From assembly GCA_024036415.1 (NCBI GenBank), contig JAMWET010000707.1, forward strand, positions 85,001-149,000: DNA of 64,000 nucleotides. The letters are read 5' to 3'. Every line of letters starts with the position of its first letter. Position 1 is the first letter of the stretch. The notes below the pieces were generated by a model. That model was not told where the DNA came from. It searched no databases and was given only the letters and a program-made list of their open reading frames with translations. The stretch is from Prochilodus magdalenae (Eukaryota; Chordata; Actinopteri; Characiformes; Prochilodontidae). Shown here one piece after another: positions 35,841-48,244 of the stretch. The position numbers were made by a program, and so were the translations under genes.

Positions 35841-37580
35841 ATGAACCCCTCCATGTCCATCACTGGGACTCTGTCCTGTATCCTAATCCTGCCAGGTACG
35901 TTACGCACTGCTGCAGTTATTAGTGCAGTGCCCAACACCACTGCTATCTGATTCATAATCTTTCTCCTCCTCCTCCTCCTCTTCTTCATCTTGTTTTTTC
36001 ATCTTTGCCTTTATTCTTCTTCATCTTCCTCCTTTTCAACTTCTTCTTCCTCTTTATCTTCTTCCTCCTCTTCCTCTTTATCTTCTTCCTCCTCTTCCTC
36101 TTTATCTTCTTCCTCCTCTTCTCCCTTTTCTTCTTCCTCTTCATCTTCCTTCTTTTCCACTTTTTCATCTTCCTCTTTATCTTCTTCCTCCTCTTCCTCT
36201 TCTTCTTTTTTTCTTGCCCTTCCTCTTCTTCTTCTTGCTCAGGGGATTTGTGTCCGTTAACTGGTCCTGCAGTTTTCTAGATATCCACAGTACGGAATGT
36301 TTGGTCTGGTTGGGAATGGTGTGCCTGTATACAGCGTGTGATTCCTATTCACACAAACTGCACTGTCTCCTTTAACCTACAGCCCCAAACTGGAGCTACT
36401 CACTCAGGGCAGATCCCCACTGACCCACACTCCTCTACGGGTCATTAATTCATCACTCTTTCCTCCCATAGACTCCCAGTCATTATTAGTACCATCACTC
36501 TGCACGTTTAGGCTGCATGTTCTTCAGGACCTACACCTTTCTAGTGTTCTGTGTAGCTTCCGGTTCTGCTCCGACCGGGTGGGTTTAATTATGTGTTCTG
36601 CTGATTCAGCTCTTCTGCTGGCGGCATCCCTCACTCAGCTCACGGATGAAGGTAATGAGCCCAAACCACTTATACACTAAACACACACACACACACACAC
36701 ACAACCACACACACTGCCACACACACAACCACACCTAGACACACATACAGACACACACACACACAACCACACACACTGCCACACACACACACACCTAGAC
36801 ACACACACACACACACACACACACCTAGACACACATACACACACAACCACACACCTAGACACACATACACAACCACACACACTGCCACACACACACACAC
36901 ACACACACACCTAGACACACATACACACACACACTCACACACACACACACACACACTGCCACACACACACCTAGACACACATACACACACACAACCACAC
37001 ACACATACACACACATCCACACACCTAGACACACATACACACAACCACACACACTGCCACACACACACACACACCTAGACACAAACACACACACCTAGAC
37101 ACACATACACACACAACCACACACACTGCCACACACACATACACCTAGACACAAACACACACACCTACACACACACACAACCACACACACTCACATACAC
37201 ACACACTTAGACACACATGTACACATGCACACACACCTAGACACACATATACACACACACAACCACACACACTGCCACACACACACACACCTAGACACAC
37301 ACATACACACACAACCACACACACACACACACCTAGACACACATACACACACACACAACCACACACACTGCCACACACACACACACACCTAGACACACAT
37401 ACACACACACACAACCACACACACTGCCACACACACACACACACACACATAGACACACATGCACACACACTGCCACACACACACACCTAGACATACATAC
37501 ACTAAACACACACACAACCACACACACTGCCACACACACACACCTAGACGCACATACAGACACACACAACCACACACAAA

Positions 37581-37613
<33 letters not shown>

Positions 37614-40600
37614 CCACACCCATACAGACACACACACAGATATGAAGATAGTAACCTGTAAAATAATAAATAGACATTATCTGTGTACGGTGTCTGTGAT
37701 ACGCTTTAGGCAAGACAGGTCTGTTCATACAGCGCCTTTCATACACAGCGGCCATTCAAAGTGCTTTACAAACGAGAAAATACAATACAGTACAACAATA
37801 ACCCACATTAAAGTTTCAACAGACGTAGGAGAATAGAATTAAACCACACAACGTGATTATAAAGGTGAAAAAACAGGGTTTAAAAGAGTTCATTAAAAAC
37901 ATGTATTTAAAAGAAAAAAAGATTTACACCGTGCTAATCCAGGATAGAAGTGTAAAAGTGTCTAGTACCGGGGTTCTTGTTTCTAGTTTTATGGGTCCAA
38001 GTTACAAAAAACACCTTATGTTGTCACAAGCAACCAGGTTTATTCAAAAATCTTCAATTCATTAAATTAAAGAGAACCATGTAACCCAGCAGTAACCCAT
38101 GTACAGTAGAGGCCAGAGCCGTTCCTTACCTGCAGGTCCAGTACACTGATTTAATTCCAGGTATTTTTGGTGCGTTTTAATTGGCCGTTCATCATGACAC
38201 GTTCAGACAGTGTAAAGCAGCTGCTGAGCTCATTCGACGCAGTGCAGTCGGAGCTCATGCATGAAGACTCCTTTAAGCTGAGAAATGAAAACCATGCAGC
38301 ACATACACTTTTCATAATTAACATAACATGTTTAACACGTCCTGAATTCCGGCCTTCGGCCTGTCTGGGATTACAGTGAGCATCGACTCTGCCGAAGCCC
38401 ACAACTTCCTCACCCGCTCACGGACCCGACGTGAAGGAAATCCCAAATGGTACCAAAAGGACCCCGACTTCCAGTCCTACTACCGTTACTACAGCAGCAT
38501 CGGACACACAGAGGGGGTAAGCGACGACTTCACACATCTAGACACATATACATTCCTGCTGTTGAGTTGAGCTCCGGCTTTACGTGACCTCCGCTTCTCT
38601 GACCTCCTTCAGTCATGGAGGGTATGGGCATGCGCCCAGCAGTTAGCCAGTTAACCTAAGACCTGCAGTATAGCCTTTGCAAATGGAGTGGAAGGCCTGA
38701 AGTCAGACACCAAATATCTCTGCGGGGGTGGGGGTTAGATAGACAGACAGACAAACAGATAGACAAACAGATAGAAAGATAGACTGGCATTTTTAAAAAC
38801 CTGTGACTCTATTAACGTCACACAGTCATCACTACAACGCTGATGGAACAGCTAGCAGTTTTGTATATACTGTACAGTATGATGGCAATGGGTCATAGGC
38901 AACAGATTCAGATTTAGTGTCTGAACTGAATGAACACAGCATGCATTAACATTATAAAAGCAAGCTAGCTTACTTAGAATGAAGGCGAGCTAACTTTTTT
39001 AGAATGAAAGCAGGCTATCTTACTTAGCATGAAAGCAAGCTAGCTTTCTTAGAATGAAGGCGAGCTAACTTTTTTAGAATGAAAGCAAGCTAGCTTATGT
39101 AGAATGAAAGCAAGCTAGCTTACTTAGAATGAAAGCAAGCTAGCTTTCTTAGAATGAAGGCGAGCTAACTTTTTTAGAATGAAAGCAGTCTAGCTTACTT
39201 AGCATGAAAGCAAGCTAGATTACTTAGAATGAAGCAGGCTAGCTTACTTAGCATGAAAGCAAGCTAGATTACTTAGAATGAAAGCAAGCTATCTTATTTT
39301 GCATGAAAGCAAGCTAGCTTACTTAGAATGAAAGCAAGCTAGCTTTCTTAGAATGAAGGCGAGCTAACTTTTTTAGAATGAAAGCAAGCTAGCTTACGTA
39401 GAATGAAAGCAAGCTAGCTTACTTAGCATGAAAACAAGCTAGCTTACTTAGCATGAAAACAAGCAAGCTTACTTAGCATGAAAGCAAACTAGATTACTTA
39501 GAATGAAAGCAGGCTAGCTTACTTAGCATGAAAACAAGCTAGATTACTTAGAATGAAAGCAAGCTATCTTATTTTGCATGAAAGCAAGCTAGCTTACTTA
39601 GAATGAAAGCAAGCTAGCTTTCTTAGAATGAAGGCGAGCTAACTTTTTTAGAATGAAAGCAAGCCAGCTTACGTAGAATGAAAGCAAGCTAGCTTACTTA
39701 GCATTAAAAAAAAAGCAAGCTTACTTAGCATGAAAGCAAGCTATCTTATTTAGCATGAAAGCAAGTTACCTAACTTAGCATGAAAGCATGCTTCAAATTT
39801 TACCACCAAATATGTCCAAAAAAACATCAAGCTAACAAGCTAGCTAGCAGTTTTCTTGTTTTACACTTTGCCCCCCAAAAAGTTTGGTCTCGTTTTAGCA
39901 GATATGGTCAGCAGCTGACACATGCTGTCGAGTCGAGTCTCAAGTCTTTAGCAGAGTACATTAATCCATGTTTTAGCTGCGCTGTACCAACGACAACACA
40001 GATTCAGGTGTGGGCTGGAGGTTAGGGACCCAGTCTTGTGACTGGCAGGTCACTGGTTCGATCCAACTGGACATGACTGTGGCCTTGAGCAAAGCACCTA
40101 ACCCCTAGCTCTGCTCCCTGGTTCTGGATAGGGCTGCTCAGTCCATGGATGGGTTTATTGTGGAGGACTAATCTGTGTGTTTTTAAGCACAAATGGTTAT
40201 AAATTCTACATCATTTTGTTTAATAAGAGACTTTTATTATAGAGAAACTAAAGTGCTACATGAAAGCAGCTTGAAATGATCATCTGTAGTTTGTGTAGCA
40301 TGTAAGCTAGCTAGCATATCTCCAGCTAACCAAACTGGTAGGTTGTCACAGGTATCTGGAGCCACACTGGCTGCAGTGCATCTCATAACTGCTGGAGAGA
40401 GGGTGGGGAAGGGTCCACAGAGCGAACAAAACGATAGAGGTGGTCCCACAGTTGCTCAGTTCTGGTTTGGGGAAGTAGGGGGCCAGGGTGGTACTTGGAA
40501 GTCTTGGTCATGCTCTTCTAACCAGTGTGGGACATTTCTAGCTGTGTGGCATGTGGCATTGTCCTGCTGGGGGAAACCACAATGATGACACTGATTATCA

Positions 40601-41372
40601 TCCCAGCATTCCAAAGATGATGTGGTCACATGACCATGGTTCATTCCTACTCTTCACACTGCCTCTTGTTTTTCTCCAACAGCTGTACGAGGTCGACAAG
40701 ATCAGAATGCTCTACCAGCAAATGCGTCACCTGGAGAACACCTACGGCCCGGACGCCTCCAAATACCAGAACCATCTTGGCCTTCGCCTTCCGAAAAAAA
40801 GCACTCCTCTGCCTCCAACCACCAAGCCCCCACCGCCCCCCACCACTCTTCCTCCAGCCCCAGCCCTGCCGACTCTCTCTCAGGCTGACGTCATCTACCT
40901 GTGCAACCCCAAAGACCCCCTCTGCAAGCCACAAATAGTGTACCTGCCCACCGGGGCGGTCCCTGTTCTCTGTGATCCACGCTACCACCCAACCTGTAAG
41001 CTACCTGTCGTTAAAGAGGCCCCGCGTGCCCCCGTCAAAACCGAGACCCCCGCTCCCCCACCAGTTAAAAAGCCCAATAACCCTCCACCCCCACCTCCGA
41101 TAGTCATTAAAGAAATGGAGTACGACTGCGATCCCTACTGGGACCCAGACTGCTTGATTGACAACCCTCCCCGACCTGTGAAAGTTAGCGGCCCTCCGTT
41201 AGCGCTGCCCACAAAAGCTCCCGTCATCCAGAAGCCAGAGAAGGAGCAGGAGGAAGATGGTGCCACTCCAGCGTTAGAAGACAAGAGCACCCTCTACTAC
41301 GACCCGTACGATTACCGTAGAGATCTCTACGACCCGTATGCCTACGCCGACCCAGCCGATAATCCTCAGTAG
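35841..41372 (+). CDS. Actinodin family protein (complete)
   Basis: Actinodins are secreted structural proteins of actinotrichia, the stiff fibres of fish fin folds; the family is absent from tetrapods (established knowledge). Coding exons: 35841-35895, 36610-36651, 38377-38516, 40683-41372, joining in phase to 927 nt, 308 residues. All introns are GT-AG. Exon 2 acceptor is at 35831 and the ATG lies nine bases inside it. A hydrophobic signal peptide (about 1-28, with LALLLAASL character) spans the first two coding exons. Then come a dibasic RTRR at 48-51, the conserved [20 protein letters not shown] block (54-73), and [20 protein letters not shown] (81-100). A Pro-rich region follows, with three Cys-Pro motifs: C153/C160, C176/C184 and C228/C236. 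The tail is acidic and YDPYD-rich. Only three Cys pairs are present; which paralogue (and1-and4) this is cannot be decided here. An AATAAA for its 3' end is at 41922. Confidence 0.94.
35955..36237. repeat. Pyrimidine (TTC/CCT) tract in actinodin intron
   Basis: About 280 bp of TCTTCCTCC-type pyrimidine-only sequence with a roughly 30-bp recurring block (TCTTCTTCCTCCTCTTCC). It begins 60 bp after the first coding exon. Confidence 0.92.
36678..37640. repeat. CA-rich minisatellite in actinodin intron
   Basis: About 960 bp of CACACA with recurrent CACCTAGACACACAT, CACAACCACACACAC and TGCCACACAC words, so longer composite units have been duplicated. The Cys/Val frames on the minus strand are artefacts. 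Confidence 0.95.
38955..39790. repeat. 25-bp minisatellite with palindromic core (actinodin intron)
   Basis: About 33 copies of AGAATGAAAGCAAGCTAGCT plus TACTT. The core AAGCTAGCTT is a perfect palindrome. The block containing AAGGCGAGCTAACTTTTTTA recurs at about 39055, 39157, 39355 and 39630, which indicates duplication of multi-unit segments (about 267 bp between the last matching blocks). Confidence 0.96.
40300..40645 (-). pseudogene. Tc1-like transposase C-terminal relic
   Basis: Minus-strand reading gives [20 protein letters not shown], then [20 protein letters not shown], which is the Tc1 transposase region around the third catalytic residue. The [14 protein letters not shown] segment follows in another frame (near 40420). 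Frameshifted and without termini. It is a different lineage from the copies at 3187, 6213, 7794 and 33991. It ends about 40 bp before the last actinodin exon. Confidence 0.8.
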
Positions 41373-41921
41373 CACTCATAGGAACACATGCAGAATATCA
41401 GAACGTATTATTGTGGATTAAATTAAGTGCTTAGTAGTTTTCCCAATGCTTAATATAGATTTCTTCAATGGTGAACACATTAATAAGCATCATTTATCCC
41501 AGAGTAAAATGCTACAAGTATTTTATGATATTAAAATTATAGTTAATATTAAACATGCAGCAACTTTTCAATCAAAATACGAGATGCTGCTTTAAACCAA
41601 ACAATTAGGCCTCTCTGAGAACTGCCTGGGCGTGGCCTAATATTCTAAAGAGCATGTTTGATTGACAGCCCTTTGTTTAATGCTCAGATAGGCGGACGAT
41701 CACTAGCATGAGTGGCTGGACAAATGGACAACAGGAAGACAGACAGAGACCGATGAGCAAGCTTTATAGCTCTGTTAGTGGTACTAGCTTAGCTTTCGCT
41801 TGGTGGTTAGCATCATACTGCTGCTGATATATCATAACTATACATTTCTCTGGATTTTTTGTATGATATTTTTCTTTATAAACATTTGATACCTCCAGCT
41901 GCCTGTCCAGAATTGCTAGGC

Positions 41922-41927
41922 AATAAA
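41922..41927 (+). terminator. Candidate actinodin polyadenylation signal
   Basis: AATAAA about 550 bp after the actinodin stop, followed by a TTGTTACATTGATGTG GU-rich stretch. This would give a 3' untranslated region of roughly 570 bp. Confidence 0.6.
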
Positions 41928-41949
41928 ATCTTGTTACATTGATGTGCAT

Positions 41950-42885
41950 TAGGTTCTGTTACGGCACTCTCAGGATACGTATACCGGTGTTTAATTTGCT
42001 GTATAAGCGCTACTTGTTTTGGTTAGCTCTTGCCGATATGTGTCCTTTAAAGGTGCAGTATGCAATTTGTCTATGTCTATTTTCAAAAATGGAATAAAAC
42101 ATACTAAACTGTGTTTTCCCTAGTGTATAATTACCTGTAACTACAGATCATTGTGTTTTTATACAAAGCTTAGAATGAGCTTTCATACCTACACAGGAGC
42201 AGCTCATCTTCCAGCAGAGACTACCACCGCCATGTTTCCACAGTAGGCTAGAACAGACCAACCACACACTGGCTGTAGAGGGAGAATCTCACACTGGTAC
42301 ACTGAGGCAGCAGTTTAAATTAGGTAGCACTAGTCAGACAACGTAGAAAGAAGAAGAACCCTTGAGGAAATGTATCAGTGAGAACATTTTGATCAGTAGC
42401 TCCGCCCATAGAGCTCCAGGTAGTATTATTATTGATTATTAGAAATAATACGGCCATTATAACTGGCTCAGTTCAGCTCCCTGTTCACCAGCCTCTTGTT
42501 CCAATTTTCTGTCCCTGTTCTATGGTGGAACAGGAAACATGGAGCGAGAATCTGGTGCGTGTCTCTTCTGATGGGGAAGTAGTGATCCTTAATCTAAGTC
42601 TGAACTGAATCAACACTGAACACAAAATACAATGTTACTGCGCTGTAGTAATGATATGAGCATGCCTAGAACCGCACGAGAGACAGAATACAATAAACAC
42701 TGGTCTTGGAAAAGGTGGAGGTTGGTTTCAGTAGGTTTCAGTACACAGTCTCACCACTAGAGGTTGCACACTGCTCCTTTAATGTCGAAACCGATATTTC
42801 TATATATGGCACATTGTATGTTGTACCTCTGCTGAAGGAGCACAATAAGAGACATAAGACTCAAACAACAACTCAGAGAAGAAAA
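41950..42885. other. No gene seen
   Basis: Intergenic sequence; no exon, RNA or well-defined repeat recognised. Confidence 0.45.
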
Positions 42886-42889
42886 AACA

Positions 42890-43300
42890 TAAACATACTG
42901 AGTACAAACTGTGGTGGTGAAGGTAACCGGACGTCCCCTCTAAAAGCTCCCTCACAGAAAGTTCCTACATGTGGTGGTTCTGAATACGCTGCCTGATGTC
43001 TGAGACGCTGTTTATGATAGTGTGGAGAAGATCTCAGCCTTAAACTCCATTCATGGTGGAGGGATACATGCTGCAGGGCGCTGTGAGGTCGAATAGTCCC
43101 CCAAAGGAACTTAGTATTTCAAGGTTTTCCAGATTTCCATCATCAACATTCCATGAAACACATAGAAGACACGTGTAGGTCCACTGGTGGTTCTAGATAG
43201 TTAATAAAAATGTCTATATGTGTGTTCCAGACATGGAGAACCCTGGTTTACACTTGATTATGGTGGGGATTTTGGAAATTCGGTGGACTTACCCTTTAAC
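42890..43300 (+). mobile_element. MITE family A, copy 4
   Basis: Core sequence as in copy 1, ending in GGTGGACTTACCCTTTAA, a slightly diverged right terminus. It lies 220 bp upstream of tRNA-Leu(TAG). Confidence 0.8.
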
Positions 43301-43517
43301 CCCCAGTAACAGCCTCTCACACATGCGCAGCTGAGTTACACTAGCCGTAAGAAAGCCTGGAGTGTTTCTTCTGCCTCTGAACTTCTCTGTCCATCGAGCT
43401 GCCCCGCTGAGCACTAATCAGACGTAACAAGCAGACATAGTTTAACATGAACATCAAACGGCGCGGTCTGCGGATTTGACGTCATTGATATTCCCTCCTC
43501 GCGCCGCTGAGCGTTAA

Positions 43518-43599
43518 GGTAGCGTGGCCGAGCGGTCTAAGGCGCTGGATTTAGGCTCCAGTCTCTCTGGAGGCGTGGGTTCGAATCCCACCGCTGCCA
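43518..43599 (+). tRNA. tRNA-Leu (anticodon TAG)
   Basis: Acceptor stem GGTAGCG pairs with CGCTGCC, with discriminator A. The anticodon stem CTGGA/TCCAG encloses TTTAGGC (anticodon TAG). The long class II variable arm is present, and the B box GGTTCGAATCC is intact. A TTTT terminator follows at 43604. 82 nt, no intron, no CCA encoded. Confidence 0.97.
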
Positions 43600-43789
43600 A
43601 CACGTTTTGGCCACCAGAGAAGCGCGGACTCACATTCACTAGCACTTCCGTACTCTTATTATGGAGCCAGGAAACCGGAAGCTAATCAGACCCACTGAAT
43701 ATAATCAATAAAGCCTAAATCACTGATCAGAACTCGCACACAGTACCACTGTCCTCTCACTGCCACGTGGTTGAATCTGACCCGAGTTG

Positions 43790-43990
43790 GTGAAATGGTT
43801 CTGCAGACTGATGGAGAACATGTATAGAACGTATATGGTTCTGCATATTTTAGATTGACACAGTCAGAATAGCAGAACCATTTATGGTGCTAAAAGAACC
43901 TGTTTGAGTCATCAACTCATTGTTCGTGCTAAGCGTTGTTTGAGTGTTCGTGGTTCCATACGTAAGAACCTTTGGAGAAACATCTGTTTT
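43790..43990. mobile_element. Possible MITE family B copy
   Basis: Contains ATGGTTCTGCAGACTGATGG and AGCAGAACCATTTATGG in inverted relation, resembling the segments at 17556 and 57380. Ends are not defined. Confidence 0.4.
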
Positions 43991-44157
43991 AACCCTTAAT
44001 GAAGGGTCAGTAAGAGAGATCATAAAAGATCTGTCATATTGTGACACAGAGGTCACATGGCGTCTTCTGGAAGTATTAGTCATAATACTGGTACCACATG
44101 TCACAACAACCACAACATCATAACTGGTATTCCATCATGGTGTTCTAGAAATGGCAT

Positions 44158-44522
44158 CAAAATGGGTATATGTAATATAGGATACGGGTATATGTAATAT
44201 AGAATATGGGTATGTGTAATATAGAATATGGGTATATGTAATATAGGATACGGGTATATGTAGTATAGGATACGGGTATATGTAATATAGGATACGGGTA
44301 TATGTAGTATAGAATATGGGTATATGTAATATAGGATACGGGTATATGTAGTATAGAATATGGGTATATGTAATATAGGATACGGGTATATGTAGTATAG
44401 AATATGGGTATATGTAATATAGGATACGGGTATATGTAGTATAGAATATGGGTATATGTAATATAGGATACGGGTATATGTAGTATAGAATATGGGTATA
44501 TGTAATATAGAATATGGGTATA

Positions 44523-44527
<5 letters not shown>
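44158..44527. repeat. 22-bp minisatellite with dimeric order
   Basis: About 17 units. Types GGGTATATGTAATATAGGAT(AC) and GGGTATATGTAGTATAGAAT(AT) alternate in the right two thirds, forming a 44-bp higher-order repeat. Confidence 0.96.

Positions 44528-44586
<59 letters not shown>
44527..44586. repeat. (AG)n microsatellite
   Basis: Sixty bases of uninterrupted AG directly abutting the 22-bp minisatellite. Confidence 0.97.
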
Positions 44587-44590
<4 letters not shown>

Positions 44591-44826
44591 TAACGCTGTT
44601 TCAGTGGTTCAAGCGGTTCACATGTTTACTGGGAAAATAAATCTAGGAAATGAAAGGGAAGTCACAGGGAAAGAATTACATTGAATTCCATTCATGAATG
44701 AACGGGCACATATTGGGCCAAAAAGCACATGTACCACATTTCAACTGAGCTAAAATTTAAAAAACATTAACCTTACCGTTGAGGGTTTCTGTGTTCAACA
44801 ACGTGTTCAATATTGGAGGCGAATCA

Positions 44827-44946
<120 letters not shown>

Positions 44947-45209
44947 TCAAGGCATGTGTATCGCGTCTGCGCTGAGCCTGAGCAGTGTGGCCCACCAGTA
45001 ACTCAGTCTGCTTCTCAGCCAAGCTTTCTTACTGCTAACTACAGAGGCGGGATATCAGCCGGTAATGGAGCATGGTGTTTTGCCGGTATCGAGCGGCCAA
45101 ACCGGAAGCTTTAAACGACTTCAGTGAGGAAGCAGTTCAGCTTTTACCCCCTGCGCTTCATTTAACTTCGACTCAGTGGTTTAATCTTAAAATAAAAAAG
45201 CAAAACATT

Positions 45210-45291
45210 CGACGAGGATGGGATTCGAACCCACGCGTGCAGAGCACAATGGATTAGCAGTCCATCGCCTTAACCACTCGGCCACCTCGTC
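45210..45291 (-). tRNA. tRNA-Ser (anticodon GCT)
   Basis: The minus strand begins GACGAGGTGGCCGAGTGG and ends CCTCGTC with discriminator G. The anticodon loop contains GCT, and a class II variable arm and the B box GGTTCGAATCC are present. A T-rich terminator lies downstream (near 45195 on the plus strand). Confidence 0.96.
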
Positions 45292-45299
45292 TGCATGCC

Positions 45300-46190
45300 T
45301 TCAGCAGCCAACGCGTTCCCCTTTAAACATTAAGCGTGTGTGTATATGACGCAGTGTTTTCATTTTCAATTATTAACAAGAATGTTATATATTTATATAT
45401 ATATATCTCCTCATTATGTGTTACAGACCAACCACCAGACTGTGCTAATACAGAGCTGACGTTTACTCACTACCTACAGCTGGTTACCAAGCTATGACTC
45501 ATCGGCAGGGTTGCCAGTTCCCACAAAAGCCCCCCCTTTTCTCACAACAAAAAACAAAATTTGAAGCATTTCTTTGCAAATGACACTGTAAATCGCGCTG
45601 TATGCCCTACTGTGAAAATGTACCACCAATAAAGTTGGGATTCATTCCAATGCATACAATTCCCTATTGAACATATGCTGCTAACTTAATAACTCACATA
45701 GTGAACTGTAATGGGAGATAGGGAGCATGAGAAACAGCACAGGCGTATCTGGTCTTTCAGTAAATTCAATCAGGTCTGACAACAAATGCAAATCCAAAAT
45801 ATCAATCATGGTTATTATCAAATCACATTTAACACAAGCGGGTGTTTCTCAGTCCTGGTCCTGGAGGCACCCTGTATTAAATACACAACTGGGACGTGCT
45901 TCTCTCTGCAGCCGTTCTCCTTCTGGTTAGCTCGTGCTGCTGATGAATAACTTTATTCCTGTTCTTAAAGTGTTTTTATCAGATTTATGAGATCTCTTTT
46001 TCAACGTCACGTGTCACTGCGTGTCAGCGGACTCTCTCACCCAAGTAAGCACACGTACACTCCATTTAACTAAAGTCGTCCCTGGACATCTAGACGTGCG
46101 TACAAACAATCGGACAGAAGACTTTAACGTTTCGAACACTCAAGTAAAAAACCTTTCACCAGGCAGTTGACCTATTTCTATTTTTAACTC
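45300..46190. other. No gene seen
   Basis: Intergenic; only a short TA run at 45390-45408 and no recognisable exon. Confidence 0.45.
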
Positions 46191-46194
46191 GATA

Positions 46195-46800
46195 AGCAGA
46201 AATCAGACAGGATTCATCAAGGTGTTGCTGTTCCTTGATGAACATGGAATATAATCACACGTTCATTGAATCCATTCATCATTTTCTGCAGCCTTTTGCA
46301 AGGCAACAGGTAAGGATATACCTCACTGACATGCTTTTGGAGCGCATCCGCGTCTGGGCTTACTAAACAGCCAAGCCTTTACGGTGACGGTGAAGAGCTC
46401 GCGTGCTCGGGGGTTTTTTATTTTAAAACCGTCCCGTAAAAATACAACCAACATACTGTCTCATTAACAGTGAATAATTAAAACCTGACGCCCCAAACCG
46501 CTAAATTTCACGGATTAAAACGAGTTTCGTGGCGTTTTCCATATTAGCATAAATTACCATACGGAGCGCTCTGATTGGTGGGTTTTTAGAACGCTGCTTT
46601 TCTAACGTTCTACGGGTTCAGTACGATCTCCAGTCGAACAGTCTGTAAAACTGAGGCGTCTAATGACAGATAACTCTTCACCGAAATGTTTTAGATCGCA
46701 CTCTGTGATAAATTTAGGTTAGAATGGATAAGAGGGAGTGGCCTGAGCGCTCATGCCGAGCAGCTGGTGTGAGGACACATGGCAGGCACAGGAAATGACA
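46195..46800 (+). repeat. Duplicated segment, copy 1
   Basis: Shares with 48245-48720 the ordered blocks ATCAAGGTGTTG, CTTGATGAA, AATCACAC, TTCATTGAA, CTGCAGCCTTTT, CAAGGCAACAGG, AAGGATATACC, then TTAGCATAAATTA, GATTGGTGG and AGAGGGAGTGGCCTGAGC. The copies are diverged and about 2 kb apart in the same orientation. No terminal repeats or coding frame are obvious. Confidence 0.75.
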
Positions 46801-46847
46801 CAGTTCAGTGAGTGTATATAAACACTTAGTAGGGGATTCTACAAACT

Positions 46848-46936
46848 GAATATAATATAATATAATATAATATAATATAATATAATATAATATAATATAA
46901 TATAATATAATATAATATAATATAATATAATATAAC
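46848..46936. repeat. (TATAA)n pentanucleotide microsatellite
   Basis: About 17 perfect copies of ATAAT. Same motif class as the array at 13540. Confidence 0.96.
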
Positions 46937-47141
46937 AAAATGCCATTTAAATAAATAATCAACAAGTAAATAACTAATAATCTAAATACAGTAGGCAGCT
47001 CACATTTACAATGACTATGACAGCACTGTTCACTGTTCCTGACAGAGCAGAAGCATCTGAGTCTATGGTGTTACCGTGTGACAGACGACTGTGTGACTGT
47101 AGTTAAAGTGGTTTAACGTCTAGCCATGACAACATCGCATT

Positions 47142-47640
47142 TAAAGAGGAAATCCACCTATTTTTACAAAAACTCAACATAATTAAACAGTGAAAACATT
47201 AACAGAGTCATTCAAAATACTTTGGTATGAAATGCTCCATTCTAGAGAAGATTACAGAGTCAAAACTGCTCACAGTGGTGGTGAAGGTAACCAGACGTCC
47301 CCCTCTAAAAGCTCCCTCACAGAAAGTTCCTACATGAGGTGGTTCTGAATACGCTGCCTGATGTCTGAGACGCTGTTTATGATAGTGTGGAGAAGATCTC
47401 AGCCTTAAACTCCATTCATGGTGGAGGGATACATGCTGCAGGGCGCTGTGAGGTCAAATAGTCCCCCAAAGAGACTTAGTATTTCCAGGTTTTCCAGATT
47501 TTCATCATCAACATTCCATATACACTCAGCAGACACGTGTAGGTTCACTGGTGGTTTAGACTGGTAGTGTGTTCTAGACATGGAGAACCCTGGTTTCCAT
47601 TACCACAACTGAATTAAAAAACATTGGTGGAATTTTCAAC
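47142..47640 (+). mobile_element. MITE family A, copy 5
   Basis: Both ends are visible: TTAAAGAGGAAATCCACC at the left and ATTGGTGGAATTTTCAA at the right, with the full shared core between. It is one of the most complete copies for defining the family. Confidence 0.8.
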
Positions 47641-47641
47641 C

Positions 47642-47930
47642 ACAGCCTGTCACATATGCCGACTGTTCATCCGATCAATCCTTTATCCATACATCAAGAC
47701 TGTGCCTTCATCCGATCAATCCTTTATCCATACACCAACGTTGTTCCTTCATCTGATCATTTATTTATCCATGCACCAACATTGTTCCCTCATCCCTTCA
47801 TTCCTTTATCCATACATTGTTCCTTCATCCGATCAATTCTTTATTCATACAAGAACATTATTCTTTTATCCAGTCAATCCTTTATCCATGCAACCTTGTT
47901 CCTTCATCCGATCACTCCTTTATTGGTGTT
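47642..47930. repeat. ~40-bp minisatellite
   Basis: Six or seven imperfect copies of CATCCGATCAATCCTTTATC, followed by CATACACC and a TTGTTCCTT-type link. It abuts the right end of MITE copy 5. Confidence 0.85.
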
Positions 47931-48244
47931 ATATGATAATAATGTAAATTCTGTAAGAGGGGCGAGGCAGACAAGGGGTGTTAGACAGACAGAGCTGTCA
48001 ATCAAGCTGTTCATCAGTCACAAACACAGAGTCCCTAGTGTTTTATAAGCAGTTTTATCATAATCAGATCTTATATATGCATTCTGAATGGATCTTCAAT
48101 ACAATACTCCATACACCAATAACAAGCAGTTCACACTGATCACGTCCCCAGAATGGCTCCTTCACACTCACCCCATCATGTACAGTGACTATTACATTTT
48201 AAGCCTAACAGCCTAATAAAGATCATTTCTTTTACTAAACCACA

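Noticed and set aside
35986..36280. Lys/Arg-rich and Ser/Phe-rich frames
   Set aside because: Translations of the pyrimidine tract in the actinodin intron.
36670..37755. Cys/Val-rich minus-strand frames
   Set aside because: CA minisatellite translations.
40551..40682. Upstream part of the actinodin last-exon frame (MWHCPAGGN start)
   Set aside because: Precedes the CAG acceptor at 40681 and is intron containing a Tc1 relic.
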